A stretch of 64,000 bases of DNA from Brenneria izadpanahii (lineage in GTDB: Bacteria > Pseudomonadota > Gammaproteobacteria > Enterobacterales > Enterobacteriaceae), in the NCBI RefSeq assembly GCF_017569925.1, contig NZ_CP050854.1, positions 4,650,001 through 4,714,000 of the forward strand, read 5' to 3'. The notes beneath the pieces are model-generated. The model ran no database searches, had not been told where the DNA came from, and saw nothing but the letters and a program-made list of their open reading frames with translations. Every line of letters starts with the position of its first letter. Within the stretch, counting starts at the first letter, position 1. A program made the translations under genes and the position numbers. Shown one piece after another: positions 46,127-55,258 of this stretch.

Positions 46127-48322
46127 ATGACCAACCCCACCTCGTTTGGCGAAATAAATAACGCTTCTCCGTCACCGCTGCCGGCGTATAAGAATCCCGC
46201 ACTGCCGGTGGAACAGCGGGTACGGGATCTGCTGGCCCGGATGACGCCGGAAGAGAAAGCGACGCTGCTCAGCGGCAGCGGCTGGATGGAGAGCGCCGCC
46301 ATTCAGCGTCTGGATATTCCCGCCATCAAGATGGTCGACGGGCCGGTGGGCATCCGAGCCTGGACGGGCAGCTCGGCGGAAACCAATAATCCCGATGCCG
46401 GCGCCGTCAAGATCTTATCGACCGCCTTCCCGGCCGGGATAGCGCTGGCCGCGACCTGGAATACCTCTCTGGCGGAACGGCAGGGACAGGCCATCGCCCA
46501 GCAGGTAAAAGCGCTCGGACGCAACATGCTGCTGGCGCCGACGGTCAATATCAGCCGTCTGCCCCTGTGGGGGCGTAACTTTGAAAGCTATGGCGAAGAC
46601 CCCTATTTGACCAGCCGGCTGGGAGTGGCCTATATCCGCGGCGTTCAGGACGAAGGCGTGATCGCCTCGGTCAAACATCTGGCGGTCAACAATCAGGAGT
46701 TTCAGCGCCGTCGCGTCAATGTCACGGTGGACGAGCGCGCGCTGCATGAGATCTATCTGCCCGCCTTCAAAGCCGCCGTTCAGGAGGCCGGCGTATGGAG
46801 CGTGATGTCGGCCTATAACAAGGTCAATGGCGCGCATGCTTCCGAAAACAAACCCTTGCTGCACGCTATTTTACGACAGCGGTGGGGATTCCGGGGATTC
46901 GTCATTTCCGATTGGGGCAGCACTTACTCCACGCTGGCGCCGCTGAATGCGGGCCTTGATTTGGAAATGCCCGGCGGCGGCGCGCGGCAAAAGTTTCTCG
47001 ATAGCCCGCGTGCCGAAGCCGAATATGCCAAAGGCGGCTGGCTCACGGCCGAGCGGGTGCTGGCGGAGATTGACGCGGGAAGGCTATCCCAGGATCGGGT
47101 GGACGAGCATGCCGGCAATATCTTGAGAGCGATATTCTTAAGCGGACTGTTTGATCATCCGCCCGCCGGCGGCGGTGAGTTGGATACGCCGGCTCAACAG
47201 GCGCTGGCGCGTCAAATCGCGACCGAAAGCATAGTATTGCTGAAAAATGAACGGGGAATATTGCCGCTGGATCCGGCTCGCATCAAAACGATTGCCGTCA
47301 TTGGGCCCAACGCCGGCGTAGCTCGTGCCGGAGGCGGCGGCAGTTCGCTGGTGAAACCGAAAACGGCGATCGCGCCGCTTGATGCCATCCGGCGACGCGC
47401 CGGCGCGGAGATCAAGGTAGATTATGCGCTGGGCGCGTCCATGGCGGGAGAGGATCCGCGTGAAGATAACTCGCCGGCCAGAGCGCGGCAGTTGCAGCAA
47501 GCGACGGATCTGGCCGCGAATGCTGACGTGGCGATTGTGGTGGTTGGCCGCTATCCCAAACTTGAAGGGGAAGGCTTTGACATCAACGCGATGGATCTGC
47601 CCTCAGGTCAGGAAGCGCTGATTCAGGCGGTCGCCAGCGTCAACCCGAATACCATTGTGGTGCTGAATACCGGCAGCCCGGTGACGGTGAGCCGGTGGCT
47701 GCCGAATATATCCGGCCTGGTGAATATGTGGTACGGCGGACAGGCGGGCGGCGAGGCATTGGCTTCGATTCTGTTCGGCGATGCCAATCCGTCGGGAAAG
47801 TTACCGCTGACCTTTCCCATAAGCTGGGAGGACTCGCCGGCCTATGGCAATTATCCCGGCGAGAATCTACAGGTGAACTATGCGGAAGGGATTTATGTCG
47901 GCTACCGCTATTTCGATAAAAATAACCTGCAACCACAGTTTCCTTTCGGCTTCGGCCTTTCCTATACCACCTTCGAGTACGGCCAATTAGCCGTAACATC
48001 CGTCAATAAAGGAGAGCAGATCGCCGACGTCACGTTACAGATCCGCAATACTGGCTCGCGCGCCGGAGCGGAAGTCGTCCAACTCTATGTGCATGATAGC
48101 CATTCCCGCATCGAACGGCCGCTGCGCGAATTAAAAGGGTTCAGTCGTGTTGAATTACAGCCGGGGGAAGCGAAAACGGTTAGTTTTGCACTTGATTTGA
48201 GCGCGCTGGCCTATTACAGCGCCGAGCAGGCGGAATGGGTGGCGGAACCAGGGAAATTTATATTGCAGATAGGTTCCTCGTCGCGGGATATCAGGCTTGA
48301 GGCCGCGCTGGAACTGAAATGA
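46127..48322 (+). CDS. GH3 beta-glucosidase
   Basis: A 731-residue glycoside hydrolase family 3 enzyme. The N-terminal TIM-barrel includes KMVDGPVGIRAW, APTVNISRLPLWGRNFESYG and the nucleophile D262 in FVISDWGSTYS; the alpha/beta sandwich has KNERGILPLD and GEGFDINAMDLP; a fibronectin-III-like domain closes the protein from about residue 640. No signal peptide, so it acts in the cytoplasm on imported beta-glucosides. It is divergent from the sugar importer and probably co-regulated with it. BglX-type enzymes differ in being periplasmic. Confidence 0.92.
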   Translation: MTNPTSFGEINNASPSPLPAYKNPALPVEQRVRDLLARMTPEEKATLLSGSGWMESAAIQRLDIPAIKMVDGPVGIRAWTGSSAETNNPDAGAVKILSTAFPAGIALAATWNTSLAERQGQAIAQQVKALGRNMLLAPTVNISRLPLWGRNFESYGEDPYLTSRLGVAYIRGVQDEGVIASVKHLAVNNQEFQRRRVNVTVDERALHEIYLPAFKAAVQEAGVWSVMSAYNKVNGAHASENKPLLHAILRQRWGFRGFVISDWGSTYSTLAPLNAGLDLEMPGGGARQKFLDSPRAEAEYAKGGWLTAERVLAEIDAGRLSQDRVDEHAGNILRAIFLSGLFDHPPAGGGELDTPAQQALARQIATESIVLLKNERGILPLDPARIKTIAVIGPNAGVARAGGGGSSLVKPKTAIAPLDAIRRRAGAEIKVDYALGASMAGEDPREDNSPARARQLQQATDLAANADVAIVVVGRYPKLEGEGFDINAMDLPSGQEALIQAVASVNPNTIVVLNTGSPVTVSRWLPNISGLVNMWYGGQAGGEALASILFGDANPSGKLPLTFPISWEDSPAYGNYPGENLQVNYAEGIYVGYRYFDKNNLQPQFPFGFGLSYTTFEYGQLAVTSVNKGEQIADVTLQIRNTGSRAGAEVVQLYVHDSHSRIERPLRELKGFSRVELQPGEAKTVSFALDLSALAYYSAEQAEWVAEPGKFILQIGSSSRDIRLEAALELK

Positions 48323-48360
48323 TGATAGGGGGGAATAGATAGGATAATCGATGGGAAAAG

Positions 48361-48617
48361 GAGCCGCCGCAGCGGCTCCGGGGTTGATGACAAAACACAG
48401 TTCGAAACGTCGCCATTACGACCCCCTCCCAACCTCCCCCTTGTCAGGGGGAGGAGTTCAACCACGTAAACGCGGAATTTGCTCCCCCTTGTCAGGGGGA
48501 GGAGCTCAACCACGAAGACGCGGAATTTACTCCCTCCCCTGAGAAGGGGAGGGCTGGGGTGGGGTTAGAACCAGAAGGTTTGTCATCGGTTTGAGAGCCG
48601 CCGCAGCGGCTCCGGGG
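48361..48617. repeat. Composite repeat region between GH3 and lsc, with a 48-bp tandem array
   Basis: Two direct copies of a palindrome GAGCCGCCGCAGCGGCTC (48361 and 48595) flank C-rich repeats. Inside, units starting at 48434, 48482 and 48530 are spaced exactly 48 bp; each begins CTCCCCCTTGTCAGGGGGAG (the third is diverged) and continues with TCAACCACG and CGCGGAATTT. The GGGGAGGG...GGGGTGGGG motif is shared with 32086-32449 and 58109-58283. These palindromes may also stop the convergent GH3 and lsc transcripts. No ORF is credible here. Confidence 0.75.
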
Positions 48618-48621
48618 AAGG

Positions 48622-49917
48622 TTATTTCACCTCAACGTCAATCATCGGGGGGATATAACCATAGTCAAACTCTTCCACTACGAAGGTTTGCTCGCCTTTC
48701 AGCTTGATTTTCACCGTCGGGGCTTCGGTGCCGCCGATACGGTAGGCATCATCATCTTCATCCTCACCCGTTGGTACGGAATCGATGAAGGAAGTTACCA
48801 GGCCGTTAGGCATAACGTAGTGGGAGTAAGTCTGGAAAGGCTGGGAAGATGGGTTGCCCAGCACCAAACCAGAACCATTCAACGGCACATAAGGCCCGAA
48901 CAGCTCTTCGCTGACAAAACCGTACACGCCGTCAGGCCCGGTCAGACCATCGCCATAGGTATATTTGTGGCTGATGGTGAACAGGTAGTATTTTCCATCC
49001 TGGAAAACAAAGTGCGGGCGCTCCGTCTGATCGTTAACGCCAACCGCGGTAACCAGCGGAGGCAGCATTTCCCAATCGTCGCCATCCTCATCACGGCATA
49101 CCGCGATACCGATGCAGCCGGTCTGATAACGGGAATTGCCGACATCTTCATAGCCCGGAGGCACATCCCCAATCTCATCGGGACCGACGACATGGGAACC
49201 GCGTTCACCGGCAACGTTGCCTTCAAACAGCATATACAGCTTGCCGCTTTTCGGATCGCGGAACGGGCAAGGATCGCGGAAGCCCCAGTAAGGGTTCTGG
49301 CTTTCGGTCTGATACATTTTGCCATCCGCTTCAAACAGGCTTTTAACCTTATTGAAGCCGACCATTTCCACCGCATTTTCCGTGGTCACCACGCGACCGC
49401 GCACTTTGACGATGGTCGCGCCCGGCGTCACCGCGGTGTAATACAGATCGATTTCACCGTTGTCGTTCAACAGAATCGGCGTACCCGCCCATTCACGCGT
49501 TGTCGGCGATACCCCATCGGCCATCACGCGGCCGCCCATGATCCAGTCTTTACCGGTGCGCGAGTACCAGAAGTACATTTTTGCCCGGCCGTGACGGTCG
49601 TTCCAGTCGCTGGTGATATCGTAATTCCCGTCTTCATCCAGGTACTGCGGATCGGTTGGGTTACGGGAAGCCGTCAGCGTGAAGATAACCGACCAGCCGT
49701 TAACCGAGGCGATATTGCCGTCAAGATCGCGCAGCGGCATGGTATCCCAGATAAACACCTCATCGCTCATTACCGGGAAATCTCCGCTGACCAGCGGTTG
49801 GGTGGTGGTCGGATCGTCTTCCGTGACTTTCAGCGCATCAGCCCGCGACCAAATAGAGGGCTTAAACGGTTTCGTACTTTTAAGGGAGGATTTTTTCTCT
49901 TGATTAAATGTATTCAT
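48622..49917 (-). CDS. lsc: Levansucrase (GH68)
   Basis: GH68 levansucrase, which splits sucrose and builds levan, a fructan exopolysaccharide and plant-colonisation factor. The 431-residue protein resembles Erwinia/Pseudomonas Lsc rather than Bacillus SacB. Catalytic residues are visible: nucleophile D58 in [11 protein letters not shown]215 in FRDP, and acid/base E299 in ERPHF. There is no signal peptide, as in Erwinia amylovora Lsc, which is nonetheless found outside cells. The gene follows a phage-type holin and Q antiterminator on the same strand, and a terminator-like hairpin sits just upstream of its ribosome site. Confidence 0.95.
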   Translation of the reverse strand: MNTFNQEKKSSLKSTKPFKPSIWSRADALKVTEDDPTTTQPLVSGDFPVMSDEVFIWDTMPLRDLDGNIASVNGWSVIFTLTASRNPTDPQYLDEDGNYDITSDWNDRHGRAKMYFWYSRTGKDWIMGGRVMADGVSPTTREWAGTPILLNDNGEIDLYYTAVTPGATIVKVRGRVVTTENAVEMVGFNKVKSLFEADGKMYQTESQNPYWGFRDPCPFRDPKSGKLYMLFEGNVAGERGSHVVGPDEIGDVPPGYEDVGNSRYQTGCIGIAVCRDEDGDDWEMLPPLVTAVGVNDQTERPHFVFQDGKYYLFTISHKYTYGDGLTGPDGVYGFVSEELFGPYVPLNGSGLVLGNPSSQPFQTYSHYVMPNGLVTSFIDSVPTGEDEDDDAYRIGGTEAPTVKIKLKGEQTFVVEEFDYGYIPPMIDVEVK

Positions 49918-49943
49918 AATATTTCTCTCTTTATAAAAAAATA

Positions 49944-49987
49944 AAAGCAGCCCAGAACATTAAAATTAATTTTCTGGCGACTGCTTT
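49944..49987 (-). terminator. Terminator-like hairpin in the lsc leader
   Basis: On the minus strand AAAGCAG...CCAGAA pairs with TTCTGG...CTGCTTT and is followed by TTATTTTTTTAT, then AGAGAG (49925-49930) and the lsc ATG. An intrinsic terminator about 27 nt before a start codon suggests attenuation or antitermination control. The hairpin is visible; regulation is inferred. Further upstream at about 50125-50135 an AAAGGAGGTG sequence has no ORF behind it. Confidence 0.55.
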
Positions 49988-50169
49988 CTTTAGATCGGAT
50001 GATTTTTACATAATGATTAGGCGCAAAAACGCCCTTCCGTTGATATAACAGAAAAGATTCATTATGGGATTCAACAAAAAAATGACTTTATTTCAAACAG
50101 GTTGTTATCAGATAAACAATTTCTTACACCTCCTTTATAAAAACAGATAAAACATCGCTATAAGAAAAT

Positions 50170-50202
50170 AACTCATCATGTAGCGCCATTACCTGATGAG
50201 TT
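50170..50202 (-). terminator. Weak hairpin after the holin gene
   Basis: A 9-bp repeat AACTCATCA/TGATGAGTT spans the end of the holin gene, followed on the minus strand by ATTTTCTTAT. It could act as a partial terminator between holin and levansucrase. Confidence 0.5.
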
Positions 50203-50540
50203 TATTTCTTGTTTTTTTTATCGCTTTCAAAACGGTCATTTAAAAATTGCAATATCCCGCGGCGAATATGCTCGACGCCGATAAAGCCGATCATGCCGCC
50301 CAGTGCCGGCGTTAACGTTTTAGGCAGCGAGAAATACTCCAGCGACGAAACCGCCGTCAGCGTCAACGCCCCGCACAGCGCGCCTTCCAGCAGCATACGC
50401 TGCCAGCCTCCGCCGGTATAGGCAACGCGAAGTATCGCAATAAAAATGGATAGCAACACACCCCCAGTAGGGACATCACCGTGCCACCAGGCATGTATTA
50501 ACTCGTAAACATCGGCCCAACTGAAGATATTGATTTGCAT
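50202..50540 (-). CDS. Phage-type holin
   Basis: A 112-residue membrane protein with about three hydrophobic segments (GGVLLSIFIAILRVAY, LLEGALCGALTLTAV, LTPALGGMIGFIGVEHI) and a short charged tail ending DKKNKK, the pattern of lambda-family phage holins. Holins make inner-membrane lesions that let endolysins or other proteins out. No endolysin or spanin is found beside it. It lies between the Q antiterminator gene and levansucrase on one strand. Confidence 0.8.
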   Translation of the reverse strand: MQINIFSWADVYELIHAWWHGDVPTGGVLLSIFIAILRVAYTGGGWQRMLLEGALCGALTLTAVSSLEYFSLPKTLTPALGGMIGFIGVEHIRRGILQFLNDRFESDKKNKK

Positions 50541-50621
50541 ATTTACCCTTTTGAAAAAAATTGATTAAGCCAATAAGAATTCTCTTATATAAACCGTCAA
50601 CAATAAATTAAGACATAAAAA

Positions 50622-50676
50622 AAGCCCCGGTTTTATCCGGGGCTTAAATAAAAAAAGCCTGCAAAAAGCAGGCTTT
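50622..50676. terminator. Tandem intrinsic terminators between Q and holin genes
   Basis: AAGCCCCGG/CCGGGGCTT (50622-50645) and AAAGCCTGC/GCAGGCTTT (50654-50676) are two compact hairpins with A/T tracts on both sides, so they work in either direction. They lie where a Q-modified polymerase would have to read through to reach the holin gene. Confidence 0.8.
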
Positions 50677-50796
50677 AAAAGTGTTTTATTTTCCGATGAG
50701 CTAATCGCTACATCTCCATCATGGAAATTAATTTAACCAATTTTGGACAAGAGTGCAAGCCTTAAATTTAAAAAAGTGGATTTTATTTTTTGGACT

Positions 50797-51495
50797 TTAT
50801 TGTTGCGGCGCTGTAACCATGGAAAATAATTTTTCTGCTGCCGTAGATTCCTGATAACACTGGGCAACCAGGGAATCATAAAACACTTTCCAATTCCGTG
50901 ACCACGTGCGTTGGGTTAAATCTGGCACTACGGTTTTAATGACTTTATATACGCTAGCCGATTTGACCGGCTTCATTCCGGAGCCGCCGCAGCGGGGACA
51001 GACCTTCTCGATGGTTTTACCCGCGGCGCGGGACGCATCCTGATCGATCACTTTCCCCCGGCCTTTGCACCGGCAGCGGTTCAGCGGGTCGTCCGCGGTC
51101 CTGCCGTACTCTTCCACCGCCATCTTCGCCATCAGCACGATGCACTGCGCCATCTGCCGTCCGGCGGCCTTCCCCACCAGCTTTGGCGCCTGCTTCATGG
51201 CGAAACGGGCTATGCCTTCTATCGCTTTGCTTTTTTCATCAGGATCTTTGTTGTATTTGGTCAGAATAAGGCTAAGCCCCAGCGCTTCATGCGATTGGAC
51301 AACGCCCAGCGCCAGCAGAATATCGCTATAGCCGTCCCGCGAACCGCGTGGGGACGCGCCGCCTTTTTTAGCCTGGCCGCTCGGCCTGTTGCTGCTTTGC
51401 GGCCGGTAAACATACGAAGGTGAAACATCCCGACACGCAAATATTGACGAGGCTGATCTGGGCCCGCACAGGCTAAGCGCGTGTTCAATCTTCAT
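50797..51495 (-). CDS. Phage antitermination protein Q-like
   Basis: A 232-residue protein of the phage 82/lambdoid Q-antiterminator type, with a zinc-finger-like CRCKGRGK...CPRCGGSG near residues 145-180 and a C-terminal helical part (TWSRNWKVFYDSLVAQCYQE). Q proteins modify RNA polymerase at late promoters so it ignores downstream terminators. GGAGG lies 7 nt before the ATG at 51495, and that ATG overlaps the stop of a small upstream ORF (ATGA). Terminator hairpins lie after this gene and before each later gene of the same strand. Confidence 0.8.
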   Translation of the reverse strand: MKIEHALSLCGPRSASSIFACRDVSPSYVYRPQSSNRPSGQAKKGGASPRGSRDGYSDILLALGVVQSHEALGLSLILTKYNKDPDEKSKAIEGIARFAMKQAPKLVGKAAGRQMAQCIVLMAKMAVEEYGRTADDPLNRCRCKGRGKVIDQDASRAAGKTIEKVCPRCGGSGMKPVKSASVYKVIKTVVPDLTQRTWSRNWKVFYDSLVAQCYQESTAAEKLFSMVTAPQQ

Positions 51496-51719
51496 CGTAA
51501 AACCTCCGCATAACAAACTGAAACGCCATATCGCTCAAACGCGCTAAACCGCGTCGATAAACCGGGTGCTGATGACCGTGACGACCGCCGCACTGACGCG
51601 CTCAGATGATACTTCCCCTCTTCCCGCCATAACGGCCAAGGGGGAAGAATTTCTGTTTGTGGCCGGTTCGAAGAGGCGGCCCTTACTCGAAACGGACGTA
51701 TTTTCGGCTTACGTTCCAT
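51492..51719 (-). CDS. Small Arg-rich hypothetical protein upstream of Q
   Basis: A 75-residue ORF (MERKPKIRPFRVRAASSN...) with a ribosome site AAGGAAAG 6 nt before its ATG and a stop that overlaps the Q start codon (ATGA). No family recognised; it is basic and Ser-rich without membrane segments. The coupling suggests a real early-type gene whose translation delivers ribosomes to Q, but it could be a leader ORF only. Confidence 0.45.
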   Translation of the reverse strand: MERKPKIRPFRVRAASSNRPQTEILPPWPLWREEGKYHLSASVRRSSRSSAPGLSTRFSAFERYGVSVCYAEVLR

Positions 51720-51828
51720 AGAGTCTTTCCTTTAAATCTAACGGTTAAATCATGCCGAACAGCCGCATTCAGCGGCCATTCCGTCTGGGTGCGCCGTTGC
51801 GCGCCCAGTCAATAATCCAGTCATTTTC

Positions 51829-51879
51829 TTGTTGATTTTATCATCCTTAAAGCAGACTATAGACAACGTAGATCAACAA
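51829..51879. promoter_or_regulatory. Candidate repressor operators in the Q-repressor divergent region
   Basis: TTGTTGAT (51829-51836) and ATCAACAA (51872-51879) are perfect inverse copies separated by 35 nt, located 47-97 bp before the repressor start. They may be paired half-sites of the LexA/CI-like protein; no classic LexA box is visible. Confidence 0.35.
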
Positions 51880-51925
51880 TACAATGAATAAATCCACACC
51901 ATGTTTATTTCTTAAGTTGGTGCAA

Positions 51926-52624
51926 ATGACAGAGCTAACCGAACGCCTGCGCTATCTGATGCGCGAAGAGGGAATGAAACAAAAGGATTTAGCTGAAATT
52001 GTGGGCACATCACCTCAAACCGTGAACAATTGGTTAAAACGAGGAACGCTGAGCCGTGAGTCAGCTCAGGCCATTAATGAGAAAACCGGTTATTCACTGG
52101 ACTGGTTGCTCAATGGCAATGGTCACCCGAAACCGGAGAGCAGTAATTTCAAGTCATCCCGCCTGCATGTTACCGAGTGGGAAGGCATTAATAATGATGA
52201 TGACGAATTTGTGGAGGTTCCATTGTTAGGCGTCAGGCTATCCGCCGGAGGAGGAGCGTATGATATCGACGAGGATGAAGTGTATGCGCTCCCCTTTCGT
52301 ACTCATACCTTAAGGCGGCTTGGTATCCGGGTGGAAGATACCCGCGTGGTTACCGTAATGGGCGATAGTATGGAGCCCAAGCTATCGGACGGAGACAAGG
52401 TTGCCGTCAACCTGTCCGACAGACAAATCCGCGACGGTAAAATGTACGCCATCCGCATGGGGGAGCTACAACGCGTAAAGGCGCTGATCAAACGTCCCGA
52501 CGGCAGTATCATCGTGCGCTCTTACAACCCGCTTTACGAAGACGAAATTGTCACCAAAGAGCAGATCATCAACGGCGAGCTGGTCGTCATTGGACGCGTG
52601 TGGTGGGTTTCCGCGCTGGTGTAA
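51926..52624 (+). CDS. CI/LexA-like phage repressor with S24 peptidase domain
   Basis: A 232-residue repressor: N-terminal HTH_XRE domain (RLRYLMREEGMKQKDLAEIVGTSPQTVNNWLKRG) and a C-terminal S24 self-cleavage domain with VTVMGDSMEPKLSDGD (catalytic Ser) and LQRVKALIKR (catalytic Lys); LSAGGGAYD near residue 110 may hold the cleavage region. RecA-stimulated cleavage would couple the divergent Q-holin-lsc unit to DNA damage. Homologues start MTELTERLRYLM, so 51926 is preferred; an ATG at 51884 is in frame, and neither has a strong ribosome site. Confidence 0.85.
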   Translation: MTELTERLRYLMREEGMKQKDLAEIVGTSPQTVNNWLKRGTLSRESAQAINEKTGYSLDWLLNGNGHPKPESSNFKSSRLHVTEWEGINNDDDEFVEVPLLGVRLSAGGGAYDIDEDEVYALPFRTHTLRRLGIRVEDTRVVTVMGDSMEPKLSDGDKVAVNLSDRQIRDGKMYAIRMGELQRVKALIKRPDGSIIVRSYNPLYEDEIVTKEQIINGELVVIGRVWWVSALV

Positions 52625-52842
52625 ATAACCGAAGATCCGGGCCTTACCGATCCCTCAACCGCGATTTCCGCGCGCAAGCGATAGCGGCAAAGCGGCGGCC
52701 GGCCTTATCGCTAAAAGCGTGGTTCTGGCCCACCGGCGCGCGGCTACCCGTCAATTTCTACGCGGCGGGAAGCGGCAATCTGGACGCCGTTTGCGCGCGA
52801 ACAGGCCCGTGGCGCGTGCGTGCCGCCGTTAACCGGCCCCGC

Positions 52843-53559
52843 TCAGCAGCAGAGGAAAGTCGTGATATCGTCGGCCCTTTTCAGGTAACTTCCTTTGAAG
52901 CGGCGTCCGGCACGAAATTCCGGCGTCAAATCGTTCAGTAACTTCAGTTCAAAACTCTGCCTGGCGCTATCCAACGCGACCATTCTTGCATCAAGAAAAT
53001 CGAAATAGCGTTTAACCCGTGGATACAGCGCCTTAAACAGACTCTCTTTGGCGGAAAAGTTTAACGTCAGTAAACAACGAAACTCGTCATTCTGCGCGCC
53101 GAGCCAGTGGTATTCGTCTTCATCTACCAGACCGGGCCAGAGCGATTCGGCGCGTTTCGCAGACATAAAATTCTCGATGTCGACGCCAACGCAGGCAAAC
53201 GCGCTACTGTGGATATGTGCGGCGCACAGCACGCTGCCGTCGCTATGGCTTAGGGAGCCGGAAACGTTTTTAGGCCACTGCGGCGAGCGATCCTCCGCGC
53301 TGTTGAGGACGAAGTTCTCATATCCGAGCTTACTCAGCACCTGTTTGGCCAGACAGCGGCCGGCCAGAAACTCAGCCCGGCGCTTCGGCACAGAGCGCTC
53401 AAGCGCATCATTGAATGGGATCTCGGCCTCGGCAAACAGCCTGTCGGAATAGGCGGCCAAATGGAAACGGCTGCGGGCGCTAAAGCCGGGGTAAACGGCG
53501 CCATCCTTGGTCTGTGGGAAGGTTATCCACTCAACTTCATCAATAAAAGCAGCAAGCAT
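52843..53559 (-). CDS. entD: 4'-phosphopantetheinyl transferase EntD-like
   Basis: Transfers 4'-phosphopantetheine from CoA to carrier domains of peptide synthetases such as EntF/EntB. The 238-residue protein shows the Sfp/EntD motifs GVDIENFMS (metal-binding Asp) and FSAKESLFKALYP (Glu/Lys), plus PKRRAEFLAGR and GSLSHSDG. It stands alone here, about 6.5 kb from degenerate entC/entE-like sequence. The 218-bp gap before it (52625-52842) holds no credible gene. Confidence 0.92.
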   Translation of the reverse strand: MLAAFIDEVEWITFPQTKDGAVYPGFSARSRFHLAAYSDRLFAEAEIPFNDALERSVPKRRAEFLAGRCLAKQVLSKLGYENFVLNSAEDRSPQWPKNVSGSLSHSDGSVLCAAHIHSSAFACVGVDIENFMSAKRAESLWPGLVDEDEYHWLGAQNDEFRCLLTLNFSAKESLFKALYPRVKRYFDFLDARMVALDSARQSFELKLLNDLTPEFRAGRRFKGSYLKRADDITTFLCC

Positions 53560-53658
53560 GTCACTTTACTCTTGAAGGATAAATATAAGGCAATTCAGCT
53601 CCTCAACCTTCAATGAACAACGGGCGTCTCCCGCCCATTACCACGCGATCCAGAGCCG

Positions 53659-54936
53659 CTAAAGCGCTAAAAAGAATCCGGCGATGCTGGCGCTCATCAG
53701 GTTGGAAAGCGTTCCCGCCGTTACTGCTTTCAAACCGAGCCTGGCGATATCTTGACGCCGGTTCGGCGCCATACTGCCCAGTCCTCCAATAAGAATAGCT
53801 ATCGATGACAGGTTAGCAAATCCGCAGAGCGCGAATGAAATAATCGCTTTGGTATGGTCGGACAATACCTGTAATCCCGCGGCGGCCACCACATCGTCGG
53901 CTTTCAGGTACTCGCTGAAATTCATGTAGGCGACAAACTCATTGACGATCAGCTTTTGACCAATAAACGAGCCGGCAATCGTCGCTTCATCCCAGGGCAC
54001 GCCAATTAAAAACGCCACGGGCGAGAATAGCCAGCCTAAAATCAGCTCCATCGACAACTGCGGATAGTTGAACCAGCCGCCCACGCCGCCGAGGATCCCG
54101 TTAAGCAAGGCAATCAGCGCGATAAACGCCAACAGCATGGCCCCCACGTTCAACGCCAGTTGCATCCCGGAAGCCGCGCCGCTCGCCGCCGCGTCAATAA
54201 CGTTGGCGGGGCGATCGTCTTCATCGATAAACCCGGCTATTTCCTCACGATCGTGCGTATTTTCCGTCTCGGGGATCAGCAGCTTGGCAAACAACAGTCC
54301 GCCGGGCGCCGCCATAAAGGAAGCGGCGATCAGGTATTCCAGCGGCACGCCCATCTGCGCATAGCCCGCCATAACAGAGCCAGCGATGGAGGCCAAACCG
54401 CCGCACATCACGGCGAATAGCTCCGACTGCGTCATATTGGCGATATAGGGGCGAACCACCAGCGGCGCTTCTGTCTGCCCCACGAAAATATTCGCGGTGG
54501 CGGACAGCGATTCCGTGCGCGATGTGCCCAGAATCTTCTGTAATCCGCCGCCCAGCAAGCGAATCACCCATTGCATAACGCCCATGTAATAGAGCACGGC
54601 GATCAGCGATGAGAAGAAAACGATAATCGGCAGTACGCGCAGCGCGAAAACAAAGCCTCCGCCGCCGAAGACTTCAAACATTTGCTCGGAAACCAGACCG
54701 CCGAACATAAAAGAGATGCCCTGATTACCATAGGAAATAACGTTAGCCACCCCTTCCGTCATGGCCCCCAAAATCCGGCGTCCCAACGGGACATACAACA
54801 CCAGAGCGCCGATGCCGATCTGGATCAGAAAAGCGCCCAGCACCGTACGGCGCTTGATGGCTCTACGATTGCTGGAAAGCAGAGCGGCAAACAAGACGAG
54901 CGCGGCCATGCCGATGAGACTCATGATGAGTTGCAT
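53659..54936 (-). CDS. Concentrative nucleoside transporter (NupC/CNT family)
   Basis: A 425-residue inner-membrane cation/nucleoside symporter with about ten spans. Family motifs are [15 protein letters not shown], the substrate-binding [10 protein letters not shown] and [19 protein letters not shown]. It resembles NupC and the YeiJ/YeiM paralogues, and at 425 residues is nearer the latter, so no firm symbol is given. The upstream 322-bp region has a good CRP-like site, as expected for nucleoside uptake. Confidence 0.92.
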   Translation of the reverse strand: MQLIMSLIGMAALVLFAALLSSNRRAIKRRTVLGAFLIQIGIGALVLYVPLGRRILGAMTEGVANVISYGNQGISFMFGGLVSEQMFEVFGGGGFVFALRVLPIIVFFSSLIAVLYYMGVMQWVIRLLGGGLQKILGTSRTESLSATANIFVGQTEAPLVVRPYIANMTQSELFAVMCGGLASIAGSVMAGYAQMGVPLEYLIAASFMAAPGGLLFAKLLIPETENTHDREEIAGFIDEDDRPANVIDAAASGAASGMQLALNVGAMLLAFIALIALLNGILGGVGGWFNYPQLSMELILGWLFSPVAFLIGVPWDEATIAGSFIGQKLIVNEFVAYMNFSEYLKADDVVAAAGLQVLSDHTKAIISFALCGFANLSSIAILIGGLGSMAPNRRQDIARLGLKAVTAGTLSNLMSASIAGFFLAL

Positions 54937-55131
54937 GTGAAGTTCCCTTAGTTCGAGCCAATTACAATTAGCAATAAAATCATTTTATAACAATCAGTTG
55001 TTATAAAAACAGGCGCCGAGCCTCCGGCAAGGCCGGTGAGGTCAGTCGGGCCGATTATAGAGATACCCCCAGGGTAGGAACCAACTTATGTCACAAATAT
55101 ATACAACATCAAACAACTGAAAATACGCAAT

Positions 55132-55147
55132 AGTGATCAACATCACA
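55132..55147. promoter_or_regulatory. CRP-like site upstream of the nucleoside transporter
   Basis: AGTGA-TCAACA-TCACA has one mismatch to TGTGA-N6-TCACA and lies about 195 bp before the transporter start. Nucleoside-uptake genes are classically CRP/CytR controlled. Region 54937-55258 otherwise shows only the promoter area. Confidence 0.5.
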
Positions 55148-55258
55148 TATTTACCGCCATTATATGAAATAGCGATGGCTATTTTGGCGTTACATCGGTC
55201 AAAACAGCCAGGAAATCACATCTGCGGTCTTCAGATGTTATGCAAATGTTCCGCTCGG

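Noticed and set aside
48434..48577. The 48-bp periodic repeats as a CRISPR array
   Set aside because: The whole 48-bp unit is repeated with no unique spacers, only three units exist, and no cas genes are near.
48688..49944. A 418-codon open frame antisense to levansucrase
   Set aside because: It is the complement of a well-supported GH68 gene in a fixed codon register; the translation has no family resemblance and its length follows from biased codon use.
50202..52624. A complete prophage or carotovoricin-type tail cluster
   Set aside because: Only repressor, Q and holin are present; no endolysin, tail, capsid or terminase gene occurs in the flanking sequence.
52600..52941. A 113-codon plus-strand frame between the repressor and entD
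   Set aside because: It overlaps the ends of two real genes, lacks a ribosome site, and its translation resembles no family; the 218-bp gap is probably non-coding.
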